NCBI RefSeq assembly: GCF_010389155.1
Contig: NC_057769.1
Location: forward strand, 31,496,735 to 31,560,734
Origin: Erigeron canadensis
Taxonomy: Eukaryota > Streptophyta > Magnoliopsida > Asterales > Asteraceae
Direction of reading: 5' to 3'
Length of the DNA: 64,000 nt
Part shown: positions 44,308 to 58,216 of the stretch, one piece after another
How the letters are laid out: the number at the start of each line of letters is the position of its first letter
Position numbering within the stretch: the stretch's first letter is position 1
Made by a program: the position numbers and the translations under genes
Notes under the pieces: model-generated
What the model was told of the DNA's origin: nothing
What the model saw: the letters and a program-made list of their open reading frames with translations, nothing else
Databases searched by the model: none

Positions 44308-45112
44308 GGGGGTGTGTGGTTCATGGAATTCTTAGGAATTCTATGGAATTGGAATCTAAATTCCATGCTTTACCTTGTTTGGTTGGAACATATGATGGAA
44401 TTGGAATGTAAAAATTTCCTTCAAGTTCCTTAATATACAGAATTCAAAAATCCTTTACTGTATCAATTCCAATGGAATTGAAAATTTTGACAAAAATAAC
44501 CCTCTTTTACAATTAAACCCAATAGTGTTTATTTCAGCACCTCTTTCCCTTTTTTCTCCATGTCATCTTCTCCGCTGATGTATCTTATTGGGGTAACAAC
44601 AACCACCGCTGATGCTATAACAGCCACCACCGCTGCTACTTATTCAAGGCTATCGAAGAAACAACCACCATAAATGATGATGAAAAAAACCCCCGAAGGA
44701 CATGATGAAAATGGAGGATGCCGGTAAAAGATAGATAATGGTGGGTTTTTTTTCTTTTTATGTGGGTGTTGTTCGGTATTAAGATGACCGATTTGGAGTT
44801 ATGTATGGTGGAAATTAATGCTGTTTGGGTTTTTTTTTGCGTTTGAGAATATGGGGTACACGTGTGGTGTGTGTTATACATCATTACTAATTATTACTAT
44901 ATCAATTTATTATTATTATTATTATTAAAAATGGAAGAAAAAGTTATTAAAATAATATAACAAAGGTTAAACTTGTCATTTGACATGTTTTATATTCGAA
45001 TTCCTTTAAATTGAATTCTGTCAACCAAATACAAGACAAATATTAAATTTTCATATTCTAATTCCTTTAAATTCCAATTCCTTCAAACACATTACGTGAA
45101 CCAAACTACCTC
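44308..45112. mobile_element. non-autonomous PIF/Harbinger element
   Basis: The element is 805 bp. It starts GGGGGTGTGTGGTTCATGG and ends ACGTGAACCAAACTACCTC, an imperfect terminal inverted repeat. It is flanked by TAA at 44305-44307 and 45113-45115. Multiple GGAATT motifs lie near both ends. No transposase; the small minus ORF 44636-44884 has no motif. Confidence 0.7.
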
Positions 45113-45115
45113 TAA

Positions 45116-47211
45116 AAAGCCTATCAAAGATTTAAAGGTATTCTATTCAGAACAAACCGAAAGAGAAAGGCCCAACTGAAAGCCTATTAAAGAAAGCCCA
45201 AAACCTCACCCCCAATTACGCTATCTCCCAAATTCATTTCCTTTGAACAACAGATCCATCCATCCATCCACCCACCCCTCATTTGGTTGTTGAATACCGT
45301 TTTCCTCATTTCTGTTTCTTTTACCAAATTACTTTTAGGCTTTATCAACCTTCAGGTACTTCCATTCCATTCAGCTCTATTTTATTACATATTATTATTA
45401 TTCTTATTATTCAATTGTAATTTAATCTTATTTATAGATTTCTTCTTTTATATATAATAATAATGTGTATAAATCGCCTTTATTCGATTGCAATCCTATT
45501 TTTCTGTAAGAATATCTCTTATAAACAGATGTTTTGTTAGCTTATTGTTTCGGATCTGTATCTATTATATATTTTTCAACCTGTATACAATAGATAATGA
45601 ATTTATATAAATAAGTATGAATTAATTTATATAGATCTGTTGTGGTAATTGTATGTAACTGATTCGGTATGATTTGGTTTGTTAATCGAATTTTTCGTAT
45701 TGTGGGATGTGTTTCGAGTATGAGTGTAGATTGATGTTCATATGAAATGTTGGATTTTTTAGAATTAGATTTTAATTACTAAGCAAGGTTCCCGGCGGTA
45801 CCCGGATTGGGATGTTATACAGAAAAGTTACCATTTTTGAAGTTATATGTCTTAAAAGATTAGGAATAGGCTAGAATCTTCAAATTCAAACGTAATTGTT
45901 TAGAAACATCAACACAATACTTAAAAGTTCAATTATCTAGAAACATAAACATAATAATTCAAAAGTTTTAAAAATGAAAAGTTTGGCTGACTCACCTGAG
46001 TTTTGACTGAGTTGGCCGAGTCGGGGCTGCTTCGACCCGTTTTTATTCAAAATCTTATGCATTTGACGATAGTGTCCCACTTTTTAAATTAGAAGATTCC
46101 ATTCTGGAAATGGTTACTATGATTATAAAAGTTGAAGTATGGTCTCGAATTTTTGTTAGAGGGACTTTTTTGCAAAACGGAATTAGTGTATAATGATAAC
46201 TATCACTAATTCACTATTGAAGTATTGAAGATAGTGAAGTATTGAAGATAGTGAAGTATTGAAGGTATATTTCATACCATGGATCACGTGAGAAACAAAG
46301 TTTAGTACTATTGATTCAATATAAATGGCTAATGGCTAATTGACTATTGATTTTTGTCTAATATCTATATGTACGTTTGATTCCCTTTTTTCCGTTTACC
46401 TTCATCTGGATGGCACATGTAGTTAGTTTTGTCTTCTTTTTCTTGGATGCTTTGTTAAGCCATACATGAACCAAGTAGGCTTATGCCAAGTTATAGTCAT
46501 TTGATCTCTTTCATTCTTAACCATTCCCAGTTTGCCAATTTTCTTTCATGCCTATGTCGATAATCTCTCAGAATCAGAAAGTTATTGGCTACTCTTAATT
46601 TTTTGTAGTTCTTTTTCATATTTTGTATTTTTTTCCTATGTGTCACAAACTTTGGAATCTTTGATATTAAGTTGAATTTGATTTGACTTTATCTTTCTCG
46701 TTTAGCAATCTGTACATATTTCTGAACTATAGAGTATGAACTATGATGTGCACCCCTCACTAGGAATGCGTAATGCAGTAGTTGTGGGTCGAGCTGCTCT
46801 AAGTGTTTGGGTCATTGTGATAAAGTTAGCTAAGAAAGTTATCTTCTTTGACTTATTATTCAACCAACCCATTTATGTTGTTTCTACCAAACACAAAGAT
46901 GAGCACAAATCTCTTTCCATATGATTCGAAAAGTTTTAGTCATGGAAGTTTTACTAGAATCATTAGCAAGGACAAGTCAACTTCTGACCCTGCTTGAAAT
47001 CTTGAATGCCTATTGCAGAAGCAAATATGAGCCACATTCTTGATTAGTAATTTCATGATAGAGTATCATTAGATTTTCTTTTGTGATGTTTATTGATAGA
47101 GAGTTATGAAAACCCTGGTTAGAGAACATATATCCTTTTTAGCCCGTACATACCCTCGTTCAACAAATTTGATAAGTTCAAAATTGTGATATAATGCATG
47201 GATTTTCCAGT
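45116..47211 (+). other. promoter, 5' UTR exon and leader intron of the COX7a-like gene
   Basis: A leader exon appears to end at TATCAACCTTCAG|GTACTT (about 45356). A long intron then runs to the TTTTCCAG acceptor one base before the ATG at 47212. The intron is AT-rich. It contains a short tandem repeat (GTGAAGTATTGAAGATA, about 46220-46266) and no other gene. Long leader introns are common in plant housekeeping genes and often raise expression. Confidence 0.5.
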
Positions 47212-47813
47212 ATGGTGGCTGAGGCACCTTTTAGACCAAGAGAGGAGCTCATTGAAAGGCAAAGATTGTTTCAAAGCATCCACAAACACACCCATCTGAA
47301 AGGTCCAATGGACAAGATCACCTCGGTTGCCATCCCTGTGGCTCTTGCTGGTTCTTGCCTGTTCCTCATTGTGAGTTATATTAACTTACCGCTGTTGTAG
47401 TTGACAGAATGGATGGGTCGACCGGGTGGGGTAACTGTTGAAATGGTTGGTCGGGTGGACCCCTAGCATTTTTTTTTTTCAAAACTTGGTTTTGTTTATG
47501 AATAAGAAGGTTATCAAATATTACTGCAAAATGTTATCTTAAAAGCTATATGATTATTTGTATAACGAATTTAGGAGCTTTGTTGCATTGTAAGTACGCA
47601 TTGGGTCATTTCAACCCATTTATTCACCTGGTAATCTTGTTTTTTTTAATCCATTTAGAGAGGGTATCAACCCAGACAAATATAAATTGTTAAATGTTGC
47701 CATGCGAGACAATTGTTCGTATGAGTTTGGCAATCTTTTAACACGTTATTTGCATTTTTGAACAGGGACGGGGAATCTATAACATGTCTCATGGGATTGG
47801 AAAGAAAGAATGA
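47212..47813 (+). CDS. cytochrome c oxidase subunit 7a-like mitochondrial protein
   Basis: Exons 47212-47370 and 47766-47813 give 68 aa: MVAEAPFRPREELIERQRLF at the start, HTHLKGPMDKITSVAIPVAL leading into a single membrane segment (ALAGSCLFLIGRGIY), and a short GIGKKE tail. Size, the KGPMDKITSVAIP motif and one transmembrane helix match the plant COX7a family of small inner-membrane subunits of complex IV. The ATG at 47212 is chosen because the splice acceptor lies just before it. An upstream ATG at 47194 would be inside the intron. Confidence 0.82.
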
Positions 47814-48964
47814 GTATGGAGCTCCTAATGAAGGCACATAAACAGTTTACTACTTTTGAAGTTCCCTTTCATATTTAGACTCCCATGTTTTTCATGTTCG
47901 GGCTTTTATGAACTTTGAATAATTACTTGGTAACAAACATGTTGCTGGAAATGGTGGTTTGAACATTGGTCATCGGTTATTTGTTTGTACTTTGCAGCGT
48001 GTTGAACCTTTATTTTGACGGTACACTTGCTATATAAGGTCTTTTTAGCATGAATGTGAATGGATTGATATGCCATGTATAGCCATTGTTAGGGATTGTT
48101 AACCCCAAATTATGTTATGTACATGACTACATCACCTCCAGCTCCTTAATTAATTCTTATACTTGAAAATTATCAAGTTAATATTTTCATCGTGGCACAA
48201 GTTATCACCGGCACACGAGTTAGAAAGAAACTGCGTATTCCCAGAATTATTTTGATTCATAGAGACCTGGAGCTACCATATATTTTAAAGAGAAAACAAT
48301 AGCCTGTCAAAGTAGGCTATGCGATGAAATCAGGTAATTAGAAGACATAAAAACGTAATTGAGGAACTTTATTGATATCACAGCTACTATCAATACATGA
48401 CAACAACGTTTCTTCATCATGATGATAACCACCAACTATACTACGCTTTTCTAATGGCAACAACATCATCCGATGAAATGGCAACAGATGTTGATGAGCA
48501 GAGTTAATGGAAAAACCAGTCATAATAGCCGTGACCTCATGTCAACTATGCAAGTAAATATTTCGACTACATTTAGCTAACATATTTAAATTGTTTTACA
48601 TACATATACGTAAATTTTGTGCATCAACTCTACCTCAAACGGCCACATATCTGTTATTTATATATGTTGCGTGAGTGTGAGAACAAAAAATATCTTTCAC
48701 TCGATCGGGGCATGCAAACACATTGATGAACCTAGACATGCAAGACCCTGAAGAACCACTTGGTGTGGTAATATCATGGCACTGGGCACCATGTATCTTG
48801 CCACAACGTCACCACAAAATACACACCATCTCATGCAACCATTACGAAAAATAATAGTAATTGAGTTGTATATACGAGAATTAGTACATAATCAAATTGA
48901 CTGATTAAACTCCTTTCTTCAATATATATGCCAAATTTATTTACAAGAGATATTGATCTATATA
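47814..48964. other. 3' flank and intergenic stretch
   Basis: No gene is supported; the minus ORF 48338-48523 has no motif. A ~45-bp segment at about 48882-48928 (GTACATAATCAAATTGACTG...) recurs directly after the Helitron 3' end at about 49347-49390. Confidence 0.45.
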
Positions 48965-49344
48965 TCTATACTATCTATATAAACAAACTACTCCCTAAAA
49001 CTTAACACTCTACCTTTAAAATCTCTAATTTACCCTTTTAATCTATACTACCATCAAAACTTCATCCTTGAAATTCTAAAAATACCCTTAAAAAAAAACC
49101 TTACGCGTGTCCCTTCCCTTCCCTGAAGTTGCTCACATAGTATACAAAAAAAAAACAACATGCGTTACTGAATTTAATAATCGATCAACATAATTACGCT
49201 CACTCTAAAACAATGGCGGTTTGCACTTTCTACCAGACTAAGAAACACTTGAGTTGAATCATACATTCATGTAATAACACGGTACCGCTACTTAACCAGT
49301 ATTTTATTCTTATGTCCCGCCGCATCGCGCGGGTACAAGGCTAG
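48965..49344 (+). mobile_element. small non-autonomous Helitron
   Basis: The 5' end is TCTATACTATCTATATAAAC, preceded by A. The 3' end is CTAG followed by T, with a GC-rich hairpin (CCCGC...GCGGG, about 49316-49333) placed 7 nt upstream. This is the exact terminal layout of Helitrons, which insert between A and T without target duplication. It is 380 bp with no ORF. Confidence 0.78.
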
Positions 49345-49817
49345 TATGTACATAATCAAATTGACTGATTAAACTCCTTTCTTCAATACATAAAATTGAT
49401 AATTTGTTCAGACCCAACTTAAGAGATTAGTGAAAACTAATACTCGACAAATTAATAACTCTCTAAATTAATAAATTATTTCAGTCCCACCACTATTAAT
49501 TTACAGAGGTTCCATTATATCCCACTTATTTTTAATTCGGAAACCAAACAACAGTCCCAAAGTTTACTACCTAAAATTAACAAAATAAGTAAACCCAAGG
49601 ACCAAAAGTGCCAAAACTCAACATATCCCAAAATACACTCCACTCACTCGCCCTGCTTCCAACATCTACATTTTTATTTTTATTTATTCAGAAAATTTCC
49701 TTTAAAAAAAGAAATTGTGTATATATTTAAAAATCATAATAATTATACTGGCAGTGTTAATCTTGAGCTAATTTCTATCTGCAACTTTAGCTTTTCTCAA
49801 CCAATTAAAATAGAAAC
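49345..49817. promoter_or_regulatory. 5' flank of the HDA9-like gene
   Basis: This starts with the duplicated ~45-bp segment after the Helitron and then has AT-rich promoter-like sequence up to the ATG at 49818. No specific element could be assigned. Confidence 0.35.
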
Positions 49818-52800
49818 ATGAAGTCAAAAGACAAAATTTCATACTTTTATGACGGTATATTCTTCACCTTCCATTTTTTCTCTCTATATGTGTATATATA
49901 TATATATATGTACAATTATTATTGATATATTATATCAATTATATTAATAATTTTCAGTGGATTTGTGTATTTCTTTAGTATAATATCATTGATCTTCATT
50001 ATTACTGTATTTGTTGTGCAATTATGTCAAACCCTAGAGGTTAATTTCTGCATGTATATGTGTGTGTGTGTGTGTATAATACTTAATGACCTATTAATTA
50101 ATTTAATATATGTTTTGGTTGTAAGATTTTAAACGCTGGAACTTTTATATAGGGTTGAAACTAGCATTGTATCCGCCTTATTCGGCAAAAGAAGAGTCCG
50201 AGTGAGTGTGTTTTTAGGGATGTAGTATTCGTTGGCGTTGTGCCGGTTTTCTGTAGGATGGTATAAATAAAGGCGGTGTTTGATAACAAGGATACACAAT
50301 GTAATGCTAAGAATAGATAGTGATGATCCGAGGGTGTTCGGTAGTGTATATGTTTAAGTGATCATGGGTTAAAAGACGTATTAAAAATGTGTGTTATATC
50401 GTTGAAATTAGCTAGAACGCACCTAATAACCAAACACGTCAAGTTATGTTTTGGCTTTCAAAAAAAGCAATAAGTCAAATGTACTGGAAATACGCACTTT
50501 CAAACACCCGCATTTCCAGTCATTGTCTTACAACTGGAGGCTCCCACAAATCCACAATATAGATGCTTTATATAATAGTAATATCAAATCCTATATAGCT
50601 TTATATACTTTAAAGTTCGTGATTATGTTGTTAAAATGATAGTGAAGATATTTGATGAAATGTAATTTTTTCAGGGGATGTTGGGAATGTTTACTTTGGA
50701 CCGAACCATCCAATGAAGCCGCATCGGTTATGTATGACTCATCATTTGGTGCTTTCATATGATCTTCATAAGAAGATGGAAATTTATGTTAGTTTTTTTT
50801 TTTTTTTTTTTGTGTTTCTCTGTTCAAAACTTGATTTTTAGGCGGATTTGTTTGTTGATTGTTGATGATATGTGTTGTTTGTTTCAGAGGCCTCATAAGG
50901 CATATCCAGTTGAGCTAGCTCAGTTCCATTCGGCTGATTATGTGGAGTTCCTGCAGCGGATAAATCCGGACACTCAACATTTGTTTCCAGAGGAAATGAA
51001 GAAGTGTAAGAAATGCGTTTTAAACAGCTTTTATATGATGTGTACGTTATTATTTTATCTAACATTCTAATATTTATTTGATACAGTTAAACTTGGAGAA
51101 GATTGTCCTGTCTTTGATGACTTGTTTGAATTTTGCCAAATCTATGCTGGTGGTACTATTGGTAAGATTCATCATAAAGAGAATTTAGCTGTGGTTTTAT
51201 GTATACATCTGTATTAATGTTTGTTAGCAGATGCTGCACGCAGATTAAACAATCAGCTTTGTGACATTGCCATAAATTGGGCTGGGGGGTTACACCATGC
51301 TAAAAAGTGCGAGGCATCTGGATTTTGCTACATCAATGACTTGGTTTTGGGCATTTTGGAGCTTCTCAAGTATCATGCACGGGTTTTGTATATTGATATA
51401 GATGTTCATCATGGTGATGGTGTAGAAGAAGCCTTTTACTTCACTGACAGGTAGCAGCACTTTCATTCTGTAACTTCATATTGTGTATAAGCTAGATATC
51501 TATGGATGATTCATTCATTATTGACAAAAATGCGAGCTGAAGAAAATGAGATAAGTGGTTCACCTGGTTGTCTCACAGCCATAATATTTTCTTTTACATC
51601 CCAAACAAATTTTGTATAGATTTGAATGGAAATTTCCTGGAAACAGAACGGAAATTTTGATGACAAATACAGTTATGCTTGCTTTGAATCTACTTTGTCT
51701 CTTTGGCAAAATATTTAACCTTATGATTCTCTCACTTTTCAGGGTGATGACTGTTAGCTTTCACAAGTATGGAAATTTGTTCTTTCCTGGATCAGGAGAT
51801 GTTAAGGTATCAAACATGCATCTCCTATAAACTGTCCACAATGTGGATTAGCTTATGCCTGCCTCTTTTTATGACGCTGTTTATGGCATGGATGGTATCG
51901 GTGACAAGAACCTTTATTTCTATCCAAAGTGCTGTACCAAGCTATTATTTGTTTTTGTATGAATATTATCCCTTCTACCCAAGTTTCTATTGGAATGATT
52001 AGAGTGATATTGGTATACATAACACTCCTCTGTATTCTCCATTTTTGCTTGTTATATCTTTAATACAACTCACATCGAGTAACTGGAAATCAATCACCTA
52101 TATGTTTCTTCTGACTCCGTATAAATGGTACCCTTTATAGTAAGCCCCGCGACTATAATGAAAGAAGCTTTAAGTATTATATTTCCTAATCTGAGCTAAA
52201 TGATGACATAGAGGTGTTCTAAGGCTAATCTTGTAGTTATTTGATTTCGGTAGGAATGTTAATGTAGGTGTCTGGTTGCTGTTCTTGAAACAAGAGAGGT
52301 AGCATAATTCATGATTGTGATGAGTTTCATCAAATGCAATATTTAAATGTCCAACTATAGTAATACCATGAATATTTTGTGTTAGCATGCTTATCTAATA
52401 GTAATACCATGAATATTCTGTGTTACTAACAGTCAAAGATGATATCTGGTCTGTGGCTCTGTGGTTACTGCAAGTATAATATATTGGGTGCTGTTTATAA
52501 AGCATGCATTAAATTCACCTATCTCATTAAACTTGTAGGAAATTGGGGAACGAGAAGGGAAGTTTTATGCAATTAATGTTCCTTTGAAGGATGGCATAGA
52601 TGACTCCAGCTTTACTCGTTTGTTTAGAACAGTAAGTTTCAAGTAGAAGCTGTAATATCAGAACTTTAATGGCTTTTATTCTGTTTTACAATATGTTTAT
52701 GTTGCTGAGGTCAGATTTTTATTGTCTGAATTTTGTAGATCATTGCAAAAGTTGTTGAAACTTATCAACCTGGTGTGATAGTTCTACAGTGCGGGGCAGA

Positions 52801-54887
52801 TTCACTTGCTGGGGATCGTTTAGGCTGCTTCAACCTCTCTATAGATGGTGCTAATCTTGTAATCAAAACCCACTTTGTTAACTTTTATTTTCATCATTGT
52901 AATCTTCAGCATGTGCAAAAGACAGATGAATTGATTAATGTTAGAATACTTACTTCTTATTACTTTTGAACTGCTTCTTACAGGGCATGCTGAATGTGTC
53001 AGGTTTGTAAAGAAGTTCGGTTTGCCCCTGCTGGTAGGTTTTTTTAAACCTTGCACCTCTCAACTTTTATTTATTAGACACTTATAAGGCTGGTTGCCAT
53101 GCAGGTCACTGGAGGCGGAGGATATACCAAAGAGAATGTTGCTCGGTGCTGGACTGTTGAAACAGGAGTTCTTTTAGACACAGAGCTTCCTAATGGTATA
53201 TGCTTTTATCTTTACTTGTTTCATGTAAGACATGGGTTGCTGCACCTTTAATTGCTATTATGCGTAGATTAGCATCGCATGCCTGAATTTTTTCTCTGCA
53301 AGGTAGTTGCTTGTTTTAGAAAGATTACAAGATTTGCATTGTTGACTTGCTTCAGCCTGGAATTATCACAAAATTGGTGTGAACTGAGAAAGTTAAAGCA
53401 ATATACATACTATGCATAATACAGAATCTCAGTCTTTAAGTTAAGAGCAATCATTCTGTTTGTACTGTTTGAGTTTTGACTCTAGATAGAACAGGTCATC
53501 TGATGTAGTTTAATATTTCTTTGGAAAGTTTTGCTTACTGTGACTGAACCTCTGCACGCTATTGCAGAGATCCCAGATAACGACTATATCAAGTATTTTG
53601 CTCCGGAGTGTTCATTAAGGATCCCTACTGGTTATATTGTATGTCATCTCTTCTTGATTTTTCTTATTTAGTTTGGTTCTTTGGTTTTAAACAATTATCA
53701 GCTCTCATTATACTTCAGTATTTCATGGAGGTCGCGTGCCATACATTTTAGGCTTCATTTCACATCATTTTCATATTGTGATACTCCGGAATTATACTAT
53801 TTTTTTGTTGGCTGGACAGGAAAATTTCAATAGCAAGTCGTACCTAAGCACCATAAAGATGCAAGTTATGGAAAATCTACGTGCCATTCAGCATGCCCCC
53901 AGTGTACAAATGCAAGAGGTAATCTGTATAGAAGCAAACTTAAGTACTAAAATAACTTGATTCTACTATTCCATCAGCATGACACACTTTCTTACTTTCA
54001 TGTCTATCTATTTGAATAGTAGAGATGATCATACCGACAAAAAATACCAATGTAACAAAATCAAGTTGGTTACCTGCAGAGGACTCTTTTATCTTTAAAC
54101 TGGTTGATCGTGGTAGAATAGTATCTCCAATATGTAATCAAATTGCTTAGAATTTCTAAATTACCAATTTTGTAAGGTAATATTATTATTGAACAATATA
54201 GTTTTAGAATTTTTATAGTAGACTTCAATTTTTATTAAAAGAAATGGATAAATAAGTGACTTCAAACCCATTGGACCTGCATTATCGAACGACTCTTTTT
54301 TTTGTTTAGATTGAGCTTATCGGCTAAATAAGATTTGTGCTTGATTGCTATTATTGCAGGTTCCACCTGATTTCTATATTCCCGATTTTGATGAAGATGA
54401 GAACAACCCTGATGAACGAAATGATCGTATGTACAAATATTTCTAAAATAAACTTTTGTTTATTGGATGCGGCAGAAGAGTTGTGGTGGTGTGTGGGTGG
54501 GGGTTATGGATCTATTGAAGCGGGTGGTAGACACGTTAATATCATCACAAACCTACATTATTTCAATAAAATCTAGCTTATTTTTATAAAATGATTTATG
54601 AGGTTCTATACATAGAGTATAATTTACATTTTTAAAGTTTTCATATAACCAAGTTTTCCAACTTTAACATCGACCATTTAGAGAGCCCATCCAAATCGAC
54701 CAATTCACTCCTTACTAGATCGAAATTGCCACCTCAATCCATTGTTTATCATGCTTGTCAGCAATATTTCTAATTCATGCAACTGCTGTTCTTTCTGACA
54801 GAACGCACTCAAGACAGGCAAATTCAACGTGATGATGAATACTATGAAGGAGACAATGACAATGATCATAACATGGATGACAGTTAG
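49818..54887 (+). CDS. HDA9: class I (RPD3-type) histone deacetylase, HDA9-like
   Basis: Fourteen exons (49818-49854, 50675-50787, 50888-51005, 51087-51161, 51231-51450, 51743-51806, 52539-52631, 52739-52847, 52984-53033, 53105-53195, 53568-53638, 53820-53918, 54360-54426, 54802-54887) join to 430 aa; Arabidopsis HDA9 has 426. It removes acetyl groups from histone lysines in the nucleus using Zn2+. Motifs: [56 protein letters not shown] (catalytic His pair), [16 protein letters not shown] (metal-binding Asp/His), [13 protein letters not shown] (metal Asp), [16 protein letters not shown]. The short acidic tail ([15 protein letters not shown]...) is that of HDA9 rather than HDA6 or HDA19. Exon 1 is only 37 nt and lies 820 nt upstream. 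All splice phases agree and no damage was seen. Confidence 0.95.
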
Positions 54888-55904
54888 AAACCAGAGTGGG
54901 AGTTGCTTTGGTAGATGGTAGAAATTAGGTTTCGTTTGAATCGAGTCAGAATCACAAAGAAGCAAACAACACGAGTTCTTATTTGTGTAATCTTTTGTTA
55001 GATGTAAATCAAGTTGGTCTTGGCAGAATTATAGTCATATATTGACCAGGTTTCTTACAAGTTGCAAACAGTGTGGGTTTCATAATGCTCCTGTAATTGT
55101 AGAGTGCTAACAACATTGTATTTTAGGAAGAAAATCTTGTATGCAACATGTTTCCCATGAATGTGAAAGATATATACTTTTACTTTGTGAACATGAAAGA
55201 CATACTTGTGGAGTTGTGGTATCGTTCATTGGTAAACAATAATAAGTTATTAAAAGGCGTAAAATGGTTATTTGGGGACCCTCTCAAGGAAATCCCCCCA
55301 AAATGCTATCAACTCCTATCAACTAGTTTCAAATAGACCTGAATAGACAAATAGCTGATAAAGCTGTTTTGTTGTCCCAACCATTCTTTTAGTCCCAAGC
55401 TTGCGAAAGAAGGGGATAATTTTTGTTAGAAGTATATGCTATTGATCCAGTAAGATAGATATATGAGAGTTCGATTTCAAATGGGAAATCATTGTAAGTT
55501 CATATGCACTTGGAACTATGTGGGTGCCAAGTCTAGGGATATGAATATATTGTATGCCATTGAAAGCTAAGTAAACAGTTGATGCATAAGATCACAGGAG
55601 TTATAATTTTGATTAATGAGTTATATAACACGGATGAGCATGTACAGATGTGTATTATGTCACCTACATGTTTATTGAAACATGAACAGGAGTTGTTAAC
55701 CTTGAAAATTAAATTGTCTGCTGGTGGTTTATAGTGGGTAAAATGAAGCTACTTGTCTTTACATCTTAACAGAGTTCCATTATAAGAGATTTTATTCCTA
55801 GGGTACTAGTCTTACAATTTTAACAGATATGGAGGCATGATTACATGTGAGGTAATGAAAAACAGAGAAAGGCCCTGAAGAATGAAGAATGGACTTGGAA
55901 CGGT
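54888..55904. other. intergenic between converging genes
   Basis: 3' flanks of HDA9 (+) and of the LMW-PTP gene (-). No ORF with motif and no repeat ends. Confidence 0.4.
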
Positions 55905-58216
55905 CTAGGAACTGCTTTTATCCACTATGCTTTCCAAGAGCGATTCACATGCATCCTCAAGCAAATCCAACACCTGGAGGACAAAAGAAAATCAACAGTC
56001 AAAACCTTAATATTTTGCAAAATGGAGTAGTTTGTTGGTCCCGAATCCGGATGCATTCTAGACAAAGATGAACCGCTAAAAAGAAGAAATAGAACATTGA
56101 TTAGTCTCTTGGATCTTATTCAGGAACTGGAACAGTGTACAACAACAATAGGGCGTACCCTTTTGTGGAACCAGCGTAGTGTAAAGTGACAAAAGGGCAT
56201 ACCCTTTTGTGGGTTTTATCTATGTCATATCATCAAGGATGAAGTATGTTGTCATTCTTACTCTCATCCCCTTAGTGTGAGGATAAAATAAAAACATGAT
56301 CCATAGAATCAATAAATCTAATTCACGACGACATCAAACTGATCCATGCATAGACGTACCAAGGCCGTGCCAAGGTATTTCTCATCAGGTATATGTATCT
56401 TTGTATGATCAAGAAATCATGAAGTGGGGGGTTTATTTTCACTTCATTATTATGGCCATTGTTCAGGTTCCAACCACATTTTGTCTAGCAATTAACAAAG
56501 TGAGTTGATCACTTTCTCTTGAACACAATGACATTACATCAATGCAAAACAAATGTACACCAAAAGGTCTTTAGCCTAGCAGTATTTGAGTTGGCCCTTC
56601 AACCAAGAGATTGTGGTTTCGAGTTCCATTGTGGACATATGTGCACAAATGCATGAGTTTTTGGCCACATGAGGATGACTAACAGACAAAAGGTCATTAT
56701 AGCGTCAATGTACTATGACCAAATACGTAGATTACATGACAGCAACCAGAATAACATCTTATAAAACACAAGGGCAGGTCAAACAAACACTTTTACCGGT
56801 TGCTTTGTAGTTTGAGTCAAAATGTATATAACTTGATTCATTTAGCCCATTTTCATTCATTCATCCTTCTTTTTCTACCAACTAATGACAGAAAATGGGG
56901 CCCTCAAATCGAAACACAATAAATAAAAGAGAATTGAACAAATAGAAAACTATCAATCATCCATAGAGTATTTCAATATCAAGAACTGTTACCTTCTCAA
57001 AACCTTGCGCACCACCATAGTAAGGATCGGGCACTTCAGTTTCATCATGCTTTTTGCAGTATGAGCACATTAACTGAACCTGTATACACAAATTCATAAA
57101 CCAATTAAACAACACAAATCGAAGATACATTAACACTATTTAGTTGCTGCTACAAACCTTCTTATGTGCATCAGCAGGTAATGTCTCAGTAAAACTCCAT
57201 CTCTCCAAAGCCGCAAGTATATCCTCTGCAATGCATCCAAAAAGCGTATATGTTATTAGATCATCTAAATTTGGATTATACGAGTATTTTCCAAGCAGCA
57301 CTAATCCAACTGAAAATGCACATCCAAACACGGAATTACATTCTATAAATCACACCTTTGTTTTGCCGGTCCATGGCAAGGATAAGATCGAATTCTTTAA
57401 AATCCGATGGCCTTATCGGCCTTGAAATCGATGTGATTTCAATTCCTCTTCTTTTAGAGGCAGCTCTCATCCGAGAATCTGCTGGACCCCCCTTCAAGAA
57501 ACAAATCAAACATAATTAAATTTCAGAAAGCAGAATTCAGAATCAAATTCAAGCTGAATTCACAAAAGGGTAATCTCATAATCCTCCAAAAGAGTTTTTT
57601 TTTTTTTTCCTTATACACACACTCATACAGTCACACACAACAATTGAAGATAAACATAGCTTCCGAAAAATCGACTTCTAAATAATACCCAACAAATATA
57701 AAATCAAAGCACAAATGGGTATTTTAAGAAGTTAATATATTTAAGCAATATTTAAAAGTAAGATACATGCAATAGATTTTAGACTAAAGGAAAATACATT
57801 TTCAAACATTTATCCTGATAATATTGAGAAAATTTAACAATGTTAAACTCACAAACCTCATGATAATTGATGGTACCAGCAGAATCAATAACAAATTTGG
57901 AAGAAAGATTTCTTTTTTGAACCAAATTAGTAAAAACCCCTTCTGCAGCAGGGCTTCTACAAATATTTCCTAAACACACAAATAACACAGAAAATGGTTT
58001 TTCTTCACTTTGAGCTGTGGAAGCCATTGATGATGTGATTATTGTTAATGGGGTTTGTTTAATCTTTAATCTTTGATTAAAAAGATTCAAACTTTGATTA
58101 AATGAGTGGGGATTTTGAGGGGAAAATGGTGTAAGAATTGGGGTTTTGGTGTTGAAATGCGTAACAGGTAAGTTGGGGATGATTGGGAGGATACTATTGG
58201 TGCATAGTGACATCAT
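55905..58216 (-). CDS. low-molecular-weight protein tyrosine phosphatase
   Basis: Minus-strand exons 58216-57857, 57491-57356, 57225-57158, 57079-56993 and 55973-55905 join to 239 aa. About 70 N-terminal residues rich in Asn, Ser, Pro and Thr, without acids, precede the domain and look like a plastid or mitochondrial transit peptide. The catalytic P-loop VCLGNICRSPAAEGVF (CX5R) follows, then VIDSAGT, DFKEFDLILAMDRQNK, and the general-acid loop VPDPYYGGAQGFEK with its Tyr pair. It ends VLDLLEDACESLLESIVDKS. LMW-PTPs dephosphorylate phosphotyrosine proteins or small phosphate esters; the plant substrate is not known. An internal Met (MASTAQSEEKPF) could start a cytosolic form. Intron 4 carries a SINE-like insertion. 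Confidence 0.9.
56575..56690 (+). repeat. SINE-like element in an LMW-PTP intron
   Basis: A-box-like TAGCCTAGCAGTATTTGAG and B-box-like GGTTTCGAGTTCC lie ~40 nt apart, followed by a short body. No target duplication was found, so this is probably an old or partial copy. Confidence 0.4.

Noticed and set aside
47194..47400. COX7a-like start at the upstream ATG 47194
   Set aside because: That ATG precedes the TTTTCCAG acceptor, so it lies in the leader intron. The reading beyond 47370 is also intron.
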